DNA from: Bacteroidota bacterium
GTDB lineage: Bacteria; Bacteroidota; Bacteroidia; Chitinophagales; Chitinophagaceae
DNA length: 64,000 nucleotides
Reading direction: 5' to 3'
NCBI GenBank assembly: GCA_024640255.1
Contig: JAHEFI010000009.1
Coordinates: forward strand, 62,001-126,000
The position numbers and the translations under genes were made by a program. The notes below the pieces were generated by a model that had not been told where the DNA came from, ran no database searches, and was given only the letters and a program-made list of their open reading frames with translations. Below, piece by piece: positions 35,183 through 44,411 of this stretch; position 1 is the stretch's first letter; every line of letters begins with the position of its first letter.

Positions 35183-35877
35183 TTCACCACTAATCTAAAT
35201 CCGTTCCCATGAATATTCACAATTTCAATCTGCTCGTCTTCTTTTAAATATTTTCTTAGTTTAGCAATATACACATCCATACTTCTTCCGTTGAAGTAAG
35301 TATCGCTACCCCAAATTTTCTTCAATGCTTTTTCTCTTGTTAATAAATCATTCTTATGCTCAGAAAGCATTTTTAATAATTCATTTTCTTTAGGAGACAA
35401 TACTTGCACTTTGCCACTTAAAACCAATTCTCTTAATTTAGGATTAAAATGGTATTTGCCTAATTCGAATTCTTGGTTGTCTACTACTTTATTATCCTCT
35501 TCGTTTCTTTTAATAATGGCTTTGATTTTCATCAATAAGACTTCACTATCAAATGGCTTAGTGATATAATCATCTGCACCCAATTTATAACCAGTGATAA
35601 TATCTTCCTTTAATGTCTTAGCACTTAAAAAGAATAAAGGAATATCGGGATCAGTATCTCTTATTTCTTCTGCTAAAGTAAATCCGTCCATATGGGGCAT
35701 CATTACATCTAATAAGCATAAGTCAAACTTCTCTCTTTGGAATGCGGCTAAGCCCAATCTTCCATCTCTTTCTAAAGTAACTTCATACTCATCTAATTCT
35801 AGGTAGTTTTTTAAAACCAATCCTAGATTACTATCATCTTCACAAAGAAGAATTTTATATTTTTTCTTGTCTTCCAT
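35179..35877 (-). CDS. OmpR-family response regulator (orphan, RprY-like)
   Basis: The 232-residue protein has an N-terminal receiver domain (acidic pocket CEDD, phospho-acceptor Asp57 in [11 protein letters not shown], Lys in ITKPFD) and a C-terminal winged-helix DNA-binding domain (residues 135-232, with [17 protein letters not shown]). No histidine kinase is next to it; recQ lies upstream and ruvB converges. It is similar in layout to RprY of Bacteroides, but this match is by recall and not checked. Confidence 0.9.
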   Translation of the reverse strand: MEDKKKYKILLCEDDSNLGLVLKNYLELDEYEVTLERDGRLGLAAFQREKFDLCLLDVMMPHMDGFTLAEEIRDTDPDIPLFFLSAKTLKEDIITGYKLGADDYITKPFDSEVLLMKIKAIIKRNEEDNKVVDNQEFELGKYHFNPKLRELVLSGKVQVLSPKENELLKMLSEHKNDLLTREKALKKIWGSDTYFNGRSMDVYIAKLRKYLKEDEQIEIVNIHGNGFRLVVN

Positions 35878-35955
35878 ATTGATTGCTTTATGTAAAGAAA
35901 CAATTTTTTATAATGGTTCTAAAATAAGGATTTCCAATCTTTTGTTAAAATATAC

Positions 35956-37686
35956 CTAATCCTTCGTACTTGTACAAATATCACAAATATTACAAGAAAT
36001 AGGGTCTTTTTCGCCAAAATAGCGGGCTAAAAATTGACTTCTACAACCCAAGTGGGTATCTTGAATATATTGGGCAAAAGAGTTGATTCTTGCTAAAAAG
36101 GCTTTTTTTCTAGCGGTATACTGATCCAAATCCAATTTCATAAATTCTGCAGAAGTTCTATTCCAATTAAATTGAACAATGGGTTGGTTTTCTTTTTGAT
36201 GATAATAAATTAACCCAAGTTCGGATAGATAAATTAAATGCTTTTGAATAAAATAAATATCTCTTTGAACTAATTCTGCTAACAAATTTTCTTGAATCAT
36301 TTGAGGACTATCTATAATGCCACCATAGGTTCTTAATAAGGTTTGTAAAACAGTGCCTGCAATTGCATTGTTTCTTTCAAACTGTTCAATAGTATTTCTA
36401 TCCCCTAAAACCTGCACCATGGAAGGTTTAAAAGATGCTTCTGAAAATCTAACATGACCTTCTTGTGCAATCCATTGTAAAGCATTTCTTGCAATGGTTT
36501 TATCTATATCAAATACTAAACAAAATTGTTCAAAATCAAAAGGGAATTGATCTTGTTCACCCATGCCAATAGGTAATTGAACAAAATCTGCTAAATGTTG
36601 GTATACTTTTTTAATAATTTCAATAGGAGGGAATTTTTTTGTTTGTAAAAGTTCCCAATATTCCCAATCTGATTGTTGGTATAATAAAATAGCTTCTGCA
36701 GCTTGACCATCTCTTCCCGCTCTTCCTGCTTCTTGATAATATTGTTCAATACTACCCGGTATATCATAATGAATCACTGTTCTGACATCTGGTTTATTAA
36801 TACCCATTCCAAATGCACTAGTACAAACAACTATTTGAATTTGGTTATTCATCCATGCTTCCTGTACTTTTTTTCGAACCTGAATAGGTAATCCTGCATG
36901 GTATTCTTCGACACTAAATTTATACGCTTTTAGTAATTGGGTTAATTGGGTGACATTGTTTCTAGTCCCACAATATATAATGATTGATCCTTCTTTTTGA
37001 GAGAGTAAACTTCTTAGACTATGTAGTTTCACTGCCACTTTGTTGACTGCATATTTCAAATTGGGTCTTAAGAAACTACTGGTAATAACGCTTGGGTTAT
37101 GTAGTTGCAATTGTTTGATCATATCTTCCTGCACCATGGGTATCGCAGAAGCAGTCATCGCCAATACAGGAATGGAGGGGAATAGTTTTTTGATCACATC
37201 AAGCTTTCTATAAGAAGGCCTAAAATCATATCCCCATTGTGATATGCAATGGGCTTCATCAATAGCAATGAGTTGCACAGGGATGCTTTGCAGAAATTCC
37301 TGAAAATTTTTCTGTGCTAATTTTTCTGGAGAGCAATAAATAAATTGATACATGCCTGTTTGAATATCTTTAAATATTCTTTGCTGGGTGTAGAAATCAA
37401 TTTCCCCTCCTAAATTAATGGCACTAATATTTTTTGCTTTTAAATCTTTTACTTGATCCTGCATTAAAGCAATTAAAGGACTAATGACAATACCTATTCC
37501 TTTTTTACAAAGTACAGGTATTTGGTAACAGATAGATTTTCCAGCACCAGTAGGTAGAAGGGTTAATACATCTTTACCAGCTAGTACAGCTTCAATCACT
37601 TCTAGCTGTTGAGGTCTAAAATGTTCATAGCCCCAAAATGTTTTCAGTATCTCTTGAGGATGGGTATATGTATTCCTTTCTTGCAA
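35956..37686 (-). CDS. recQ: RecQ-family ATP-dependent DNA helicase, atypical domain order
   Basis: The 576-residue protein has helicase motifs with TLLPTGAGKSICYQ (Walker A), AIDEAHCISQWG (DEAH) and QEAGRAGRDG (motif VI). In canonical RecQ a zinc-binding CRxxxLLxYFGE...CxxCDxC block directly follows the helicase core. Here the similar block CRSQFLARYFGE...CNICDIC lies at the very C-terminus, after about 190 residues of winged-helix-like sequence, and no HRDC domain is present. It should unwind DNA in repair. The stop of copA is two bases upstream, so they share a transcript. Confidence 0.9.
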   Translation of the reverse strand: MQERNTYTHPQEILKTFWGYEHFRPQQLEVIEAVLAGKDVLTLLPTGAGKSICYQIPVLCKKGIGIVISPLIALMQDQVKDLKAKNISAINLGGEIDFYTQQRIFKDIQTGMYQFIYCSPEKLAQKNFQEFLQSIPVQLIAIDEAHCISQWGYDFRPSYRKLDVIKKLFPSIPVLAMTASAIPMVQEDMIKQLQLHNPSVITSSFLRPNLKYAVNKVAVKLHSLRSLLSQKEGSIIIYCGTRNNVTQLTQLLKAYKFSVEEYHAGLPIQVRKKVQEAWMNNQIQIVVCTSAFGMGINKPDVRTVIHYDIPGSIEQYYQEAGRAGRDGQAAEAILLYQQSDWEYWELLQTKKFPPIEIIKKVYQHLADFVQLPIGMGEQDQFPFDFEQFCLVFDIDKTIARNALQWIAQEGHVRFSEASFKPSMVQVLGDRNTIEQFERNNAIAGTVLQTLLRTYGGIIDSPQMIQENLLAELVQRDIYFIQKHLIYLSELGLIYYHQKENQPIVQFNWNRTSAEFMKLDLDQYTARKKAFLARINSFAQYIQDTHLGCRSQFLARYFGEKDPISCNICDICTSTKD

Positions 37687-37688
37687 TG

Positions 37689-39809
37689 CTAGACTAATTT
37701 TTTCTTGAATAATCTTAAAGAGTTTAATGCTAAGACAACGTCACTTAAACCCATGATTAATGCGCCATAAGTTGGTCCCCAAGTTCCCAATAAGCCCAAT
37801 GCAGCAATAGGTATAGCAATAATATTATAAGAAAAAGCCCAAGCTAAATTTTCTTTAATGGTTTCATAGGTTCTTCTACCAAGGCCCAAAGACATAGGTA
37901 AGTTTTTTAATCCTTGATTCATTAAAATTACTTGTGCACTTTGAATAGCAATATGCGAAGCGTTACTTAATGATATTCCAATAGTTGCTTTAGCCAACGC
38001 AGGTGCATCATTGATGCCATCACCCACCATGGCAGTAGGAGTGGCCTTTGTTAAAGCTTCTAATTTATTTAATTTATCTGCAGGACTTTGCTCGCTAATA
38101 ATTTCTTGAATACCCAATGCATTACCCACTAGTTCACATTTTGATTTTCTATCTCCACTTAATAAAATAGTATGAATGCCTTGACGATGCAAAGTATTAA
38201 TGACTTCTTTTGCTTCTGGTCTTATTTCATCAGTTACATCAATCCACCCTATGAATTGATTGTTTTTTTGAATATAAATATTGTGGCCATCTTCTATACT
38301 TTGATCTGCTAATGTTTTAAAAGAACCAGCCCAGTATTCATTTCCCTCCTTATCAGTGGCTTTAATGCCTAAGCCTTTTACTTCTTCAATAGCGCTCCAT
38401 TTTACTTCTGTTTTGGATTTCCATTCTGTGCTAATGCACTTTGCAATTGGGTGGTTGGAATATTTTTCTAAAGAGTATGCTAATTCTTTAAAACTAGTTT
38501 CCTCTATAGCATTAGTAAAGTATACTTTATTAATCACAAAATGACCAGTGGTTAAAGTGCCTGTCTTATCAAATACAACCTGTTTGATATCCTTAAATGT
38601 TTCTAAGCTTTTTGCATTTTTAAAAATCACCCCATTACGTGCTCCTCTTCCTAATCCAACTGATATAGCTGCAGGAGTGGCTAAACCCATTGCACATGGA
38701 CATGAAATAACGAGCACTGCAATAGCTCTAAGCATACTGTCTCCAAATCCTATGGAGGTAAAGAAAAAATTACCGAGTAAAGTAAGCAATGCAATACCTA
38801 ATACTAAGGGAACAAAGATGGCACTAATTTTATCTGCTAAAATTTGCACAGGAGGTTTTTCCCCTTGTGCATTCTTTACCATTTTTAAAATATTTGCTAG
38901 TACGGTATCATCTCCCACGGCAGTAACATAAGCTTTAATGGTGCCATTTTCAATGGTACTTCCTCCTAATAATATTTCACCTGTTTTTCTGTGAATAGGC
39001 ACACTTTCTCCAGTCACTATGGCTTCATTCACATTGGCTTCTCCCCATAAAATTTTACTATCCATGGGAACTGTTTCACCAGCATTGATTAAAATAATAT
39101 CACCCACTTTAAGGGTATTGCTTTCTACATTGAAAATTATTTCTTTGTGATGCTCATCAAATACAATCATATTGGCCATTACTTTCTGTGCTTTCACCAA
39201 ATCTTTTAAAGCTCTTTGAGTGGATTCGATAGAAGCATCTTCCAAATAATTACCAAAAAATACCAGGGTTAAAATAGTGGCTGCAGTTTCGTAATAAGCA
39301 AACGCAGCACCTTGTCCAATTAAAGTTCCATATAAGCTATAGCCAAATGCAGCAGTTGCACCAATAGCTACTAATACATTCATATTAGGAATGCCTTTGA
39401 AAACACTATTCCATGCACTCTTTCCAAAATAACTCATACCTACTATATATACCGGTAGGGTAATGCCTAGTTGTACGAAGGGGTTCATTAAAAAATGAAT
39501 ATGTACACCAGGAATCATATGAATCATCAACGGCAAAGTAAAAATCAAACAGAAGATGGCTCTTTCTTTATTATTGTCTAAAAACCTTTTAGTGATTTTT
39601 TCTTCTGAGCCTCTTACTTTATAACCTAAACTATTAATACCTTTAATTAATTTTTCTTTGCTGGCTTCAAAGGGAAGTTCAAAATTTACTTCCCCTTCCA
39701 TAAAATTTACTTTTGGCGCAACGACTCCTTCAGATTCTAAATATTTGTGAATAGATAAAGCACAATTGGTGCAGCTCATTCCATCTACCTTTAATTGTAC
39801 ATTTTCCAT
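37689..39809 (-). CDS. copA: Copper-type P1B ATPase
   Basis: The 706-residue membrane ATPase pumps a soft metal, most likely Cu(I), out of the cytoplasm. One N-terminal HMA domain has Cys13 and Cys16 in GMSCTNC. The membrane metal site is CPC in VISCPCAMGLATPAA, which specifies copper or silver. Phosphorylation site DKTGTLTTG, the SNHPIAKC motif and GDGINDAPAL are present. The length is slightly short for CopA because there is only one HMA domain. No CopZ or regulator is adjacent. recQ follows after two bases. Confidence 0.93.
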   Translation of the reverse strand: MENVQLKVDGMSCTNCALSIHKYLESEGVVAPKVNFMEGEVNFELPFEASKEKLIKGINSLGYKVRGSEEKITKRFLDNNKERAIFCLIFTLPLMIHMIPGVHIHFLMNPFVQLGITLPVYIVGMSYFGKSAWNSVFKGIPNMNVLVAIGATAAFGYSLYGTLIGQGAAFAYYETAATILTLVFFGNYLEDASIESTQRALKDLVKAQKVMANMIVFDEHHKEIIFNVESNTLKVGDIILINAGETVPMDSKILWGEANVNEAIVTGESVPIHRKTGEILLGGSTIENGTIKAYVTAVGDDTVLANILKMVKNAQGEKPPVQILADKISAIFVPLVLGIALLTLLGNFFFTSIGFGDSMLRAIAVLVISCPCAMGLATPAAISVGLGRGARNGVIFKNAKSLETFKDIKQVVFDKTGTLTTGHFVINKVYFTNAIEETSFKELAYSLEKYSNHPIAKCISTEWKSKTEVKWSAIEEVKGLGIKATDKEGNEYWAGSFKTLADQSIEDGHNIYIQKNNQFIGWIDVTDEIRPEAKEVINTLHRQGIHTILLSGDRKSKCELVGNALGIQEIISEQSPADKLNKLEALTKATPTAMVGDGINDAPALAKATIGISLSNASHIAIQSAQVILMNQGLKNLPMSLGLGRRTYETIKENLAWAFSYNIIAIPIAALGLLGTWGPTYGALIMGLSDVVLALNSLRLFKKKLV

Positions 39810-39849
39810 AAGAAATCATTTATACTACAAAGGTACAACTCCTATATTG

Positions 39850-39857
39850 TATCTTTG
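39850..39857 (+). promoter_or_regulatory. -7 box of tsaE
   Basis: TATCTTTG matches TAnnTTTG and ends four bases before the ATG at 39862. The predicted transcript starts at or very near the first codon. A second in-frame ATG at 39871 is an alternative start. Confidence 0.5.
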
Positions 39858-39861
39858 CTTT

Positions 39862-40269
39862 ATGGAAAAAATGTATCGTTTGGAGCAAATTCCATCTATT
39901 GCAAAGGAACTGGTGGAACAATATGGGAGTCATCCCGTTTGGGTATTTCATGCGCCCATGGGTGCAGGCAAAACCACGTTGATTTCGACTATATGCAAGG
40001 TGATGGGAGTAGAGGATACGGTATCCAGTCCAACATTCTCTTTAATGAATGAGTATATGGCAGGAAAGAAGCTGATTGTACATATGGACTGGTATAGAAT
40101 AGAGGGGGAAGAAGAGGCTGCAAGAGCGGGATTAGCAGCAGCCATAGATGAAGCAGATTATTGTTTTATAGAGTGGCCGGAAAAAGCTCCCTTAATTGTT
40201 CCAGAAGACGCCCTACATCTAACTATTGAAATAGTAGATCCAACTGCTAGAAAGATATTAGTTCATTAA
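39862..40269 (+). CDS. tsaE: tRNA threonylcarbamoyladenosine biosynthesis ATPase TsaE
   Basis: TsaE supports the TsaB-TsaD complex that makes t6A37 in ANN-decoding tRNAs. The 135-residue protein (ATG at 39862) has Walker A APMGAGKTT at residues 31-39, then VSSPTFSLMNEY and the conserved HMDWYRIEGEEEA region, and CFIEWPEKA towards the end. A longer frame from 39766 would read back through the copA start on the opposite strand and is rejected. tsaB and tsaD are not in the window. Confidence 0.93.
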   Translation: MEKMYRLEQIPSIAKELVEQYGSHPVWVFHAPMGAGKTTLISTICKVMGVEDTVSSPTFSLMNEYMAGKKLIVHMDWYRIEGEEEAARAGLAAAIDEADYCFIEWPEKAPLIVPEDALHLTIEIVDPTARKILVH

Positions 40270-40307
40270 GCACTTGCTTTTTTGTAACTTAGATAAAAAT
40301 TGCTACC

Positions 40308-41525
40308 ATGAGTGCTATCAAGCCACAAATCCTCAGCTCATTTTCGTATGAAACACAGGAAGAAGTGTTGGATATTCCTTTTAAATCCAAGCCTCTATTA
40401 ATTGGTATCCCCAAAGAGCGCGCATTTCAGGAAAATAGAATTGCCTTAATTCCAGAAGCAGTAAATGTATTGGTAGCGAATGGACATGAAGTAGTAGTAG
40501 AAGCTGGTGCTGGTGAAGGTAGTAGGTATTCAGATAAGGATTATGCAGAAGCTGGTGCTAAAGTGGTTACCGATAAAACAGAAGTTTATCAATGTCCTAT
40601 TTTAGTAAAGACAGCCCCTCCTGTAGAAGCGGATCTTCCTTTTTTGCAAATGAATCAAACCATTATTTCTCCGGTACATTTATCGGCATTGAAAAAAGAA
40701 TTGATGGAGCAATTGATGGCTAAAAAAATTACTGCTTTAGCTTTTGAAAATATTAAAGACGAAAACAATAATTATCCTATTCTAAGAAGTATGGGAGAGA
40801 TTGCAGGTAGTGCCGTGATGTTAATAGCTGGTCAGTACTTAAGTAATTTCAATCAAGGCAAAGGTGTATTATTAGGTGGGATAAGTGGTGTACCACCCAC
40901 TAAAGTAGTGATTATTGGAGCTGATATTGTTGGGGAGTTTGCCACAAGAAATGCATTGGCATTAGGTGCAAGCGTGAAAGTGTTTGACAATGATGTTTCA
41001 AGATTACAAAGATTACAAAATAATTTAGGACAAAGAGTTTGGACCAGTGTTTTGGAGCCAAGAATTTTAGCCAAGCAAATTAAAACCTGTGAAGTGGCAG
41101 TAGGTGCACTTAGAAGTGGTTTTGGAAGAGCGCCGATTGTAGTGACAGAAGAAATGGTAGCTTCTATGAGACCAGGAAGTATTATTATTGATGTAGCGAT
41201 AGATAGAGGAGGTTGTTTTGAAACTTCTGAATTAACCAATCATGAAAATCCTATTGTGATCAAGCATGATGTAATCCATTATGGCGTTCCGAATATTCCG
41301 AGTGGATTTGCTCGTACAGCGAGTCAAGCTATTAGTAATGTGTTAATGCCATTGTTAATGCAAATTGGTGATGTAGGCGGATTAGAAGAAATTATTTGGC
41401 AACATGTACATTTGAGAGAAGGAATTTATTTATACAAAGGTGCATTGACTGATTCTTATATCAGTCATAAGTTTGACTTAAAGTATACCGATTTAAATTT
41501 ATTGATTGCAAGTAGTAAGAGTTAG
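40308..41525 (+). CDS. ald: Alanine dehydrogenase
   Basis: The 405-residue protein belongs to the alanine dehydrogenase/transhydrogenase-alpha family. The N-terminal catalytic motif is IPKERAFQENRIALIPE, followed by KTAPPVE, a substrate-site segment SPVHLSALKKEL and the dinucleotide fold VVIIGADIVGEFATRNALALGA. The end VPNIPSGFARTASQAISN matches the family. NAD-dependent oxidation of alanine to pyruvate is the likely reaction. It lies 38 bases after tsaE and converges with the ABC ATPase two bases on. Confidence 0.88.
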   Translation: MSAIKPQILSSFSYETQEEVLDIPFKSKPLLIGIPKERAFQENRIALIPEAVNVLVANGHEVVVEAGAGEGSRYSDKDYAEAGAKVVTDKTEVYQCPILVKTAPPVEADLPFLQMNQTIISPVHLSALKKELMEQLMAKKITALAFENIKDENNNYPILRSMGEIAGSAVMLIAGQYLSNFNQGKGVLLGGISGVPPTKVVIIGADIVGEFATRNALALGASVKVFDNDVSRLQRLQNNLGQRVWTSVLEPRILAKQIKTCEVAVGALRSGFGRAPIVVTEEMVASMRPGSIIIDVAIDRGGCFETSELTNHENPIVIKHDVIHYGVPNIPSGFARTASQAISNVLMPLLMQIGDVGGLEEIIWQHVHLREGIYLYKGALTDSYISHKFDLKYTDLNLLIASSKS

Positions 41526-41527
41526 GC

Positions 41528-42136
41528 TTACTTGTAATCCATTAAGTTAATTTGCTGAGTGCAGAATGTGTATTCCTCTGGATCATTGCTGCCTACAATA
41601 ATGAGTTTATGCATTGCATATTGTTGAATGAGTTGCTTGTACAATGCATAACCTTCTTTGTCTAAATTACTGCAAGGCTCGTCCAATAATAATATGGGAG
41701 CGGTAGAAAAAATGGCCAAGGCCAATTTTAATCTTTGTTTCATTCCACTACTAAAGTATCGGATTTGTTTATGCTTAGCATTTTCTAAACCAATCAATTG
41801 AATCATTTCTTCAATAGAAAGAGTATCTACCAATGATTTGAATGTTGCATGAAATTCAAAATGTTCTAAAGTGGTCAACTCTTCAACTAATTCCAAATAG
41901 GGAGCTGCAATACTAATCTGGTCATGAATGGTGTGACTATCTGCGCCATTCCATTCAATGCACCCTTTGCTTAATGTTGTATATCCTGATAAAATTTGTA
42001 AAAGTGTACTTTTCCCTGATCCATTATTGCCTATGAGCGCATAGTGCTGTCCTTGTTCAAATGCAATATTCAATGATTGAAAAATCCAATCCTTATTGAA
42101 TCTTTTGCCAGCTTCTATGAGGCTTATTTGTTTCAT
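41528..42136 (-). CDS. Short ABC transporter ATP-binding protein, no permease nearby
   Basis: The 202-residue ATPase has Walker A GNNGSGKSTL, signature FSSGMKQRLKLA, Walker B LLLDEPCSNLD and no membrane segment. It lies three bases after lpxA with no permease or substrate gene beside it. Its length is minimal for an ABC ATPase. It may work with a permease elsewhere on the chromosome, possibly in lipid or envelope traffic given its position. Substrate is not inferred. Confidence 0.85.
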   Translation of the reverse strand: MKQISLIEAGKRFNKDWIFQSLNIAFEQGQHYALIGNNGSGKSTLLQILSGYTTLSKGCIEWNGADSHTIHDQISIAAPYLELVEELTTLEHFEFHATFKSLVDTLSIEEMIQLIGLENAKHKQIRYFSSGMKQRLKLALAIFSTAPILLLDEPCSNLDKEGYALYKQLIQQYAMHKLIIVGSNDPEEYTFCTQQINLMDYK

Positions 42137-42139
42137 GTA

Positions 42140-42937
42140 TTAATCTTCCACTATTTCACCCTTCCCGAAACGCTTGATGATACCACGGCCACTCTCTCTA
42201 ATGAAAGTAACAATCTCATCTCTTTCGTCTGTTGCTGGTAATTCTTCTTCAATAAACTCTAAAGCTTGTGTAGTGTTCATTCCTTTGTTGAAAATATATC
42301 GGTAGATATCTAAAATATGATTGATTTTTTCCAAATCAAATCCTCTTCTTTTTAAACCAACGCTATTTACACCACCATAGCTTAAAGGATTTCTAACAGC
42401 TTTGATATAAGGAGGAACATCTTTACTTACCAAGCTACCTCCAGCGATATATGCGTGTTGACCAATGTTTACAAATTGATGTACAGCACTCACGCCTGCA
42501 ATCCAAGCATGATCACCTAAGGTAACATGACCTGCTACTTGTACACTATTACTTAAAATGCAATTGTTTCCAATAATACAATCGTGGGCTATGTGACTAT
42601 AGGCCATGATCAAACAATTGTTACCCACTTTAGTAGTCCATCTATCTGAAGTACCACGATTAATAGTTACAAATTCTCTGATAGTGGTATTGTTCCCAAT
42701 TTCTACAGTTGTTTTTTCTCCGTTGAATTTTAAATCTTGTGGATCTGCACCTAATACTGCGCCTGGAAAAATTCTACATCCTTTACCAATCTTAGTTCCT
42801 TTCATGATGGTTACATTAGATCCAATCCAAGTGCCTTCACCAATTTCTACTTCACCATGAATAACGGTGAATGGATCAATTTTTACATTGTCCGCAATTT
42901 TAGCATTAGGATCTATATAAGTATATGGATGTGTCAT
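42140..42937 (-). CDS. lpxA: UDP-N-acetylglucosamine acyltransferase
   Basis: LpxA transfers a 3-hydroxyacyl chain to UDP-GlcNAc, the first step of lipid A synthesis. The 265-residue protein is a left-handed parallel beta-helix with hexapeptide repeats (IADNVKIDPFTVIHGEVEIG). It has the catalytic His in LIMAYSHIAHDCIIGN and the C-terminal helical tail with GVNSVGLKRRGFD. It is 11 bases after lpxC-fabZ. The acyl chain length cannot be predicted confidently. Confidence 0.95.
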   Translation of the reverse strand: MTHPYTYIDPNAKIADNVKIDPFTVIHGEVEIGEGTWIGSNVTIMKGTKIGKGCRIFPGAVLGADPQDLKFNGEKTTVEIGNNTTIREFVTINRGTSDRWTTKVGNNCLIMAYSHIAHDCIIGNNCILSNSVQVAGHVTLGDHAWIAGVSAVHQFVNIGQHAYIAGGSLVSKDVPPYIKAVRNPLSYGGVNSVGLKRRGFDLEKINHILDIYRYIFNKGMNTTQALEFIEEELPATDERDEIVTFIRESGRGIIKRFGKGEIVED

Positions 42938-42948
42938 AATCTTAAATT

Positions 42949-44358
42949 TTAATCGGCTCTTTTAACTACCTGTGCAACTAAATCTGCTTCAGTAGCTACT
43001 TTGCCATTTACATATACGGTGCCACGCATTTCGCAAATACCTCTTCTAATAGGAGCAGTTAATTCCATTTTTAATAACATGGTATCACCTGGCTTTACCA
43101 TTTGTTTAAACTTACAATTATCAATTTTCAAAAAGTAAGTATCGTATTGTCCTTCTGGCATGGCATTAATACAAAGTATTCCACCTGTTTGTGCCAATGC
43201 TTCAATTTGTAAAACACCTGGCATTACTGGATTGCTTGGAAAGTGACCAGGGAAGAACCATTCATTGAAAGTAACATTTTTTACTCCTACAATTACTTTG
43301 TCAGTTAATTCAATAATCTTATCTACAAATAAGAATGGATATCTATGTGGTAATAATTTTTCAATCTGCTCCAAGTTGAACACTGGTGTAATAGATGGAT
43401 CATAAACTGGTACATCTTTTACATGCTTATTCTTTTTGATGTACTGTTTGATTTTTTTAGCAAACTCCACATTGCTGCTATGGCCTGGACGGTTTGCAAT
43501 AATTCTTGCTTTAATAGGGAAACCAATTAAAGCAAGATCACCTACTACATCTAATAATTTGTGACGAGCAGGTTCGTTAGGGAATCTTAATTCTAAATTA
43601 TTTAAATAGCCTTCGCTCTTTACTTCAATCTTATCTCTTTTGAATACTTTTGCCAATCTTGACATTTCTGCATCTGTCACTGCTTTATCCACTACTACAA
43701 TAGCATTATTGATATCGCCACCTTTGATTAAATCATTATCTAACAAAGCTTCCAATTCGTGTAAGAAACAAAAAGTTCTACATGGTGAAATTTGTGATTT
43801 AAAATCTTTGATCGTATTTAATGCAGCATGCTGTGTTCCTAAAACTGGACTATTAAAATCAATCAATGTGGTGATTTGATAATCTAATGCGGGAAGGGCA
43901 ACCATTTCTACACGCTTGCCTTCGTCGTAGTGAAAAATATTTTCATCAATACTATACCAAGCTTTTGCAGCATCTTGTTCTATCACACCAGTCTTTTCAA
44001 TTTTTTCGATAAACGGAGCAGAGCTTCCATCCATGATGGGGATTTCAGGTCCGTTTAATTCAATCAATGCATTGTCCACACCCATCCCCACTAAGGCTGC
44101 CAAAATATGTTCTACAGTACTCACTTTAGCATCACCCACTTGAAGGGTGGTTCCTCTACTGGTATCTGTTACTAAATCACAATCCGCTTTAATGATGGGT
44201 TGATTGGGTAAGTCTACTCTTTGAAATTGAATACCAAATCCAGGATTGGCTGGGTTTAATTTCATGTCTACCAAAACGCCTGTATGCAATCCGGTTCCAC
44301 TAATAGAAATACTATCTTTTAAAGTATGTTGCTTATCTGGATTAAAATGCTGGTCCAT
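42949..44358 (-). CDS. lpxC: Bifunctional LpxC-FabZ fusion
   Basis: LpxC deacetylates UDP-3-acyl-GlcNAc (committed step of lipid A), and FabZ dehydrates 3-hydroxyacyl-ACP in fatty acid synthesis. The N-terminal about 310 residues are LpxC, with the zinc and catalytic motifs VEHILAAL, PIMDGSSAPF and HKLLDVVGDLAL. The C-terminal part (about residues 325-469) is FabZ, with LPHRYPFLFVDK and PGHFPSNPVMPGVLQIEAL. This fusion is characteristic of Bacteroidota. The promoter box is at 44396. lpxA follows after 11 bases. Confidence 0.96.
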   Translation of the reverse strand: MDQHFNPDKQHTLKDSISISGTGLHTGVLVDMKLNPANPGFGIQFQRVDLPNQPIIKADCDLVTDTSRGTTLQVGDAKVSTVEHILAALVGMGVDNALIELNGPEIPIMDGSSAPFIEKIEKTGVIEQDAAKAWYSIDENIFHYDEGKRVEMVALPALDYQITTLIDFNSPVLGTQHAALNTIKDFKSQISPCRTFCFLHELEALLDNDLIKGGDINNAIVVVDKAVTDAEMSRLAKVFKRDKIEVKSEGYLNNLELRFPNEPARHKLLDVVGDLALIGFPIKARIIANRPGHSSNVEFAKKIKQYIKKNKHVKDVPVYDPSITPVFNLEQIEKLLPHRYPFLFVDKIIELTDKVIVGVKNVTFNEWFFPGHFPSNPVMPGVLQIEALAQTGGILCINAMPEGQYDTYFLKIDNCKFKQMVKPGDTMLLKMELTAPIRRGICEMRGTVYVNGKVATEADLVAQVVKRAD

Positions 44359-44395
44359 AAAAAAAGTTTAAATACCCTAAATGGGTGATTCTCAG

Positions 44396-44403
44396 CAAAA
44401 ATA
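44396..44403 (-). promoter_or_regulatory. -7 box of lpxC-fabZ
   Basis: Read on the minus strand the bases are TATTTTTG, matching TAnnTTTG, 37 bases before the lpxC start. It lies between the lpxD stop and lpxC, so lpxC-fabZ/lpxA may have their own promoter within the lpx cluster. Confidence 0.4.
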
Positions 44404-44411
44404 CGGCTGAA

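Noticed and set aside
38548..38931. 127-residue frame antisense to copA
   Set aside because: It mirrors the P-type ATPase motifs in reverse and has no separate evidence.
39766..39861. Longer TsaE from 39766
   Set aside because: It would add 32 residues read from the antisense of the copA start. The ATG at 39862 has the -7 box and a family-like N-terminus.
40853..41239. 128-residue antisense frame in ald (minus)
   Set aside because: It lies wholly inside the alanine dehydrogenase coding region and shows no recognisable domain.
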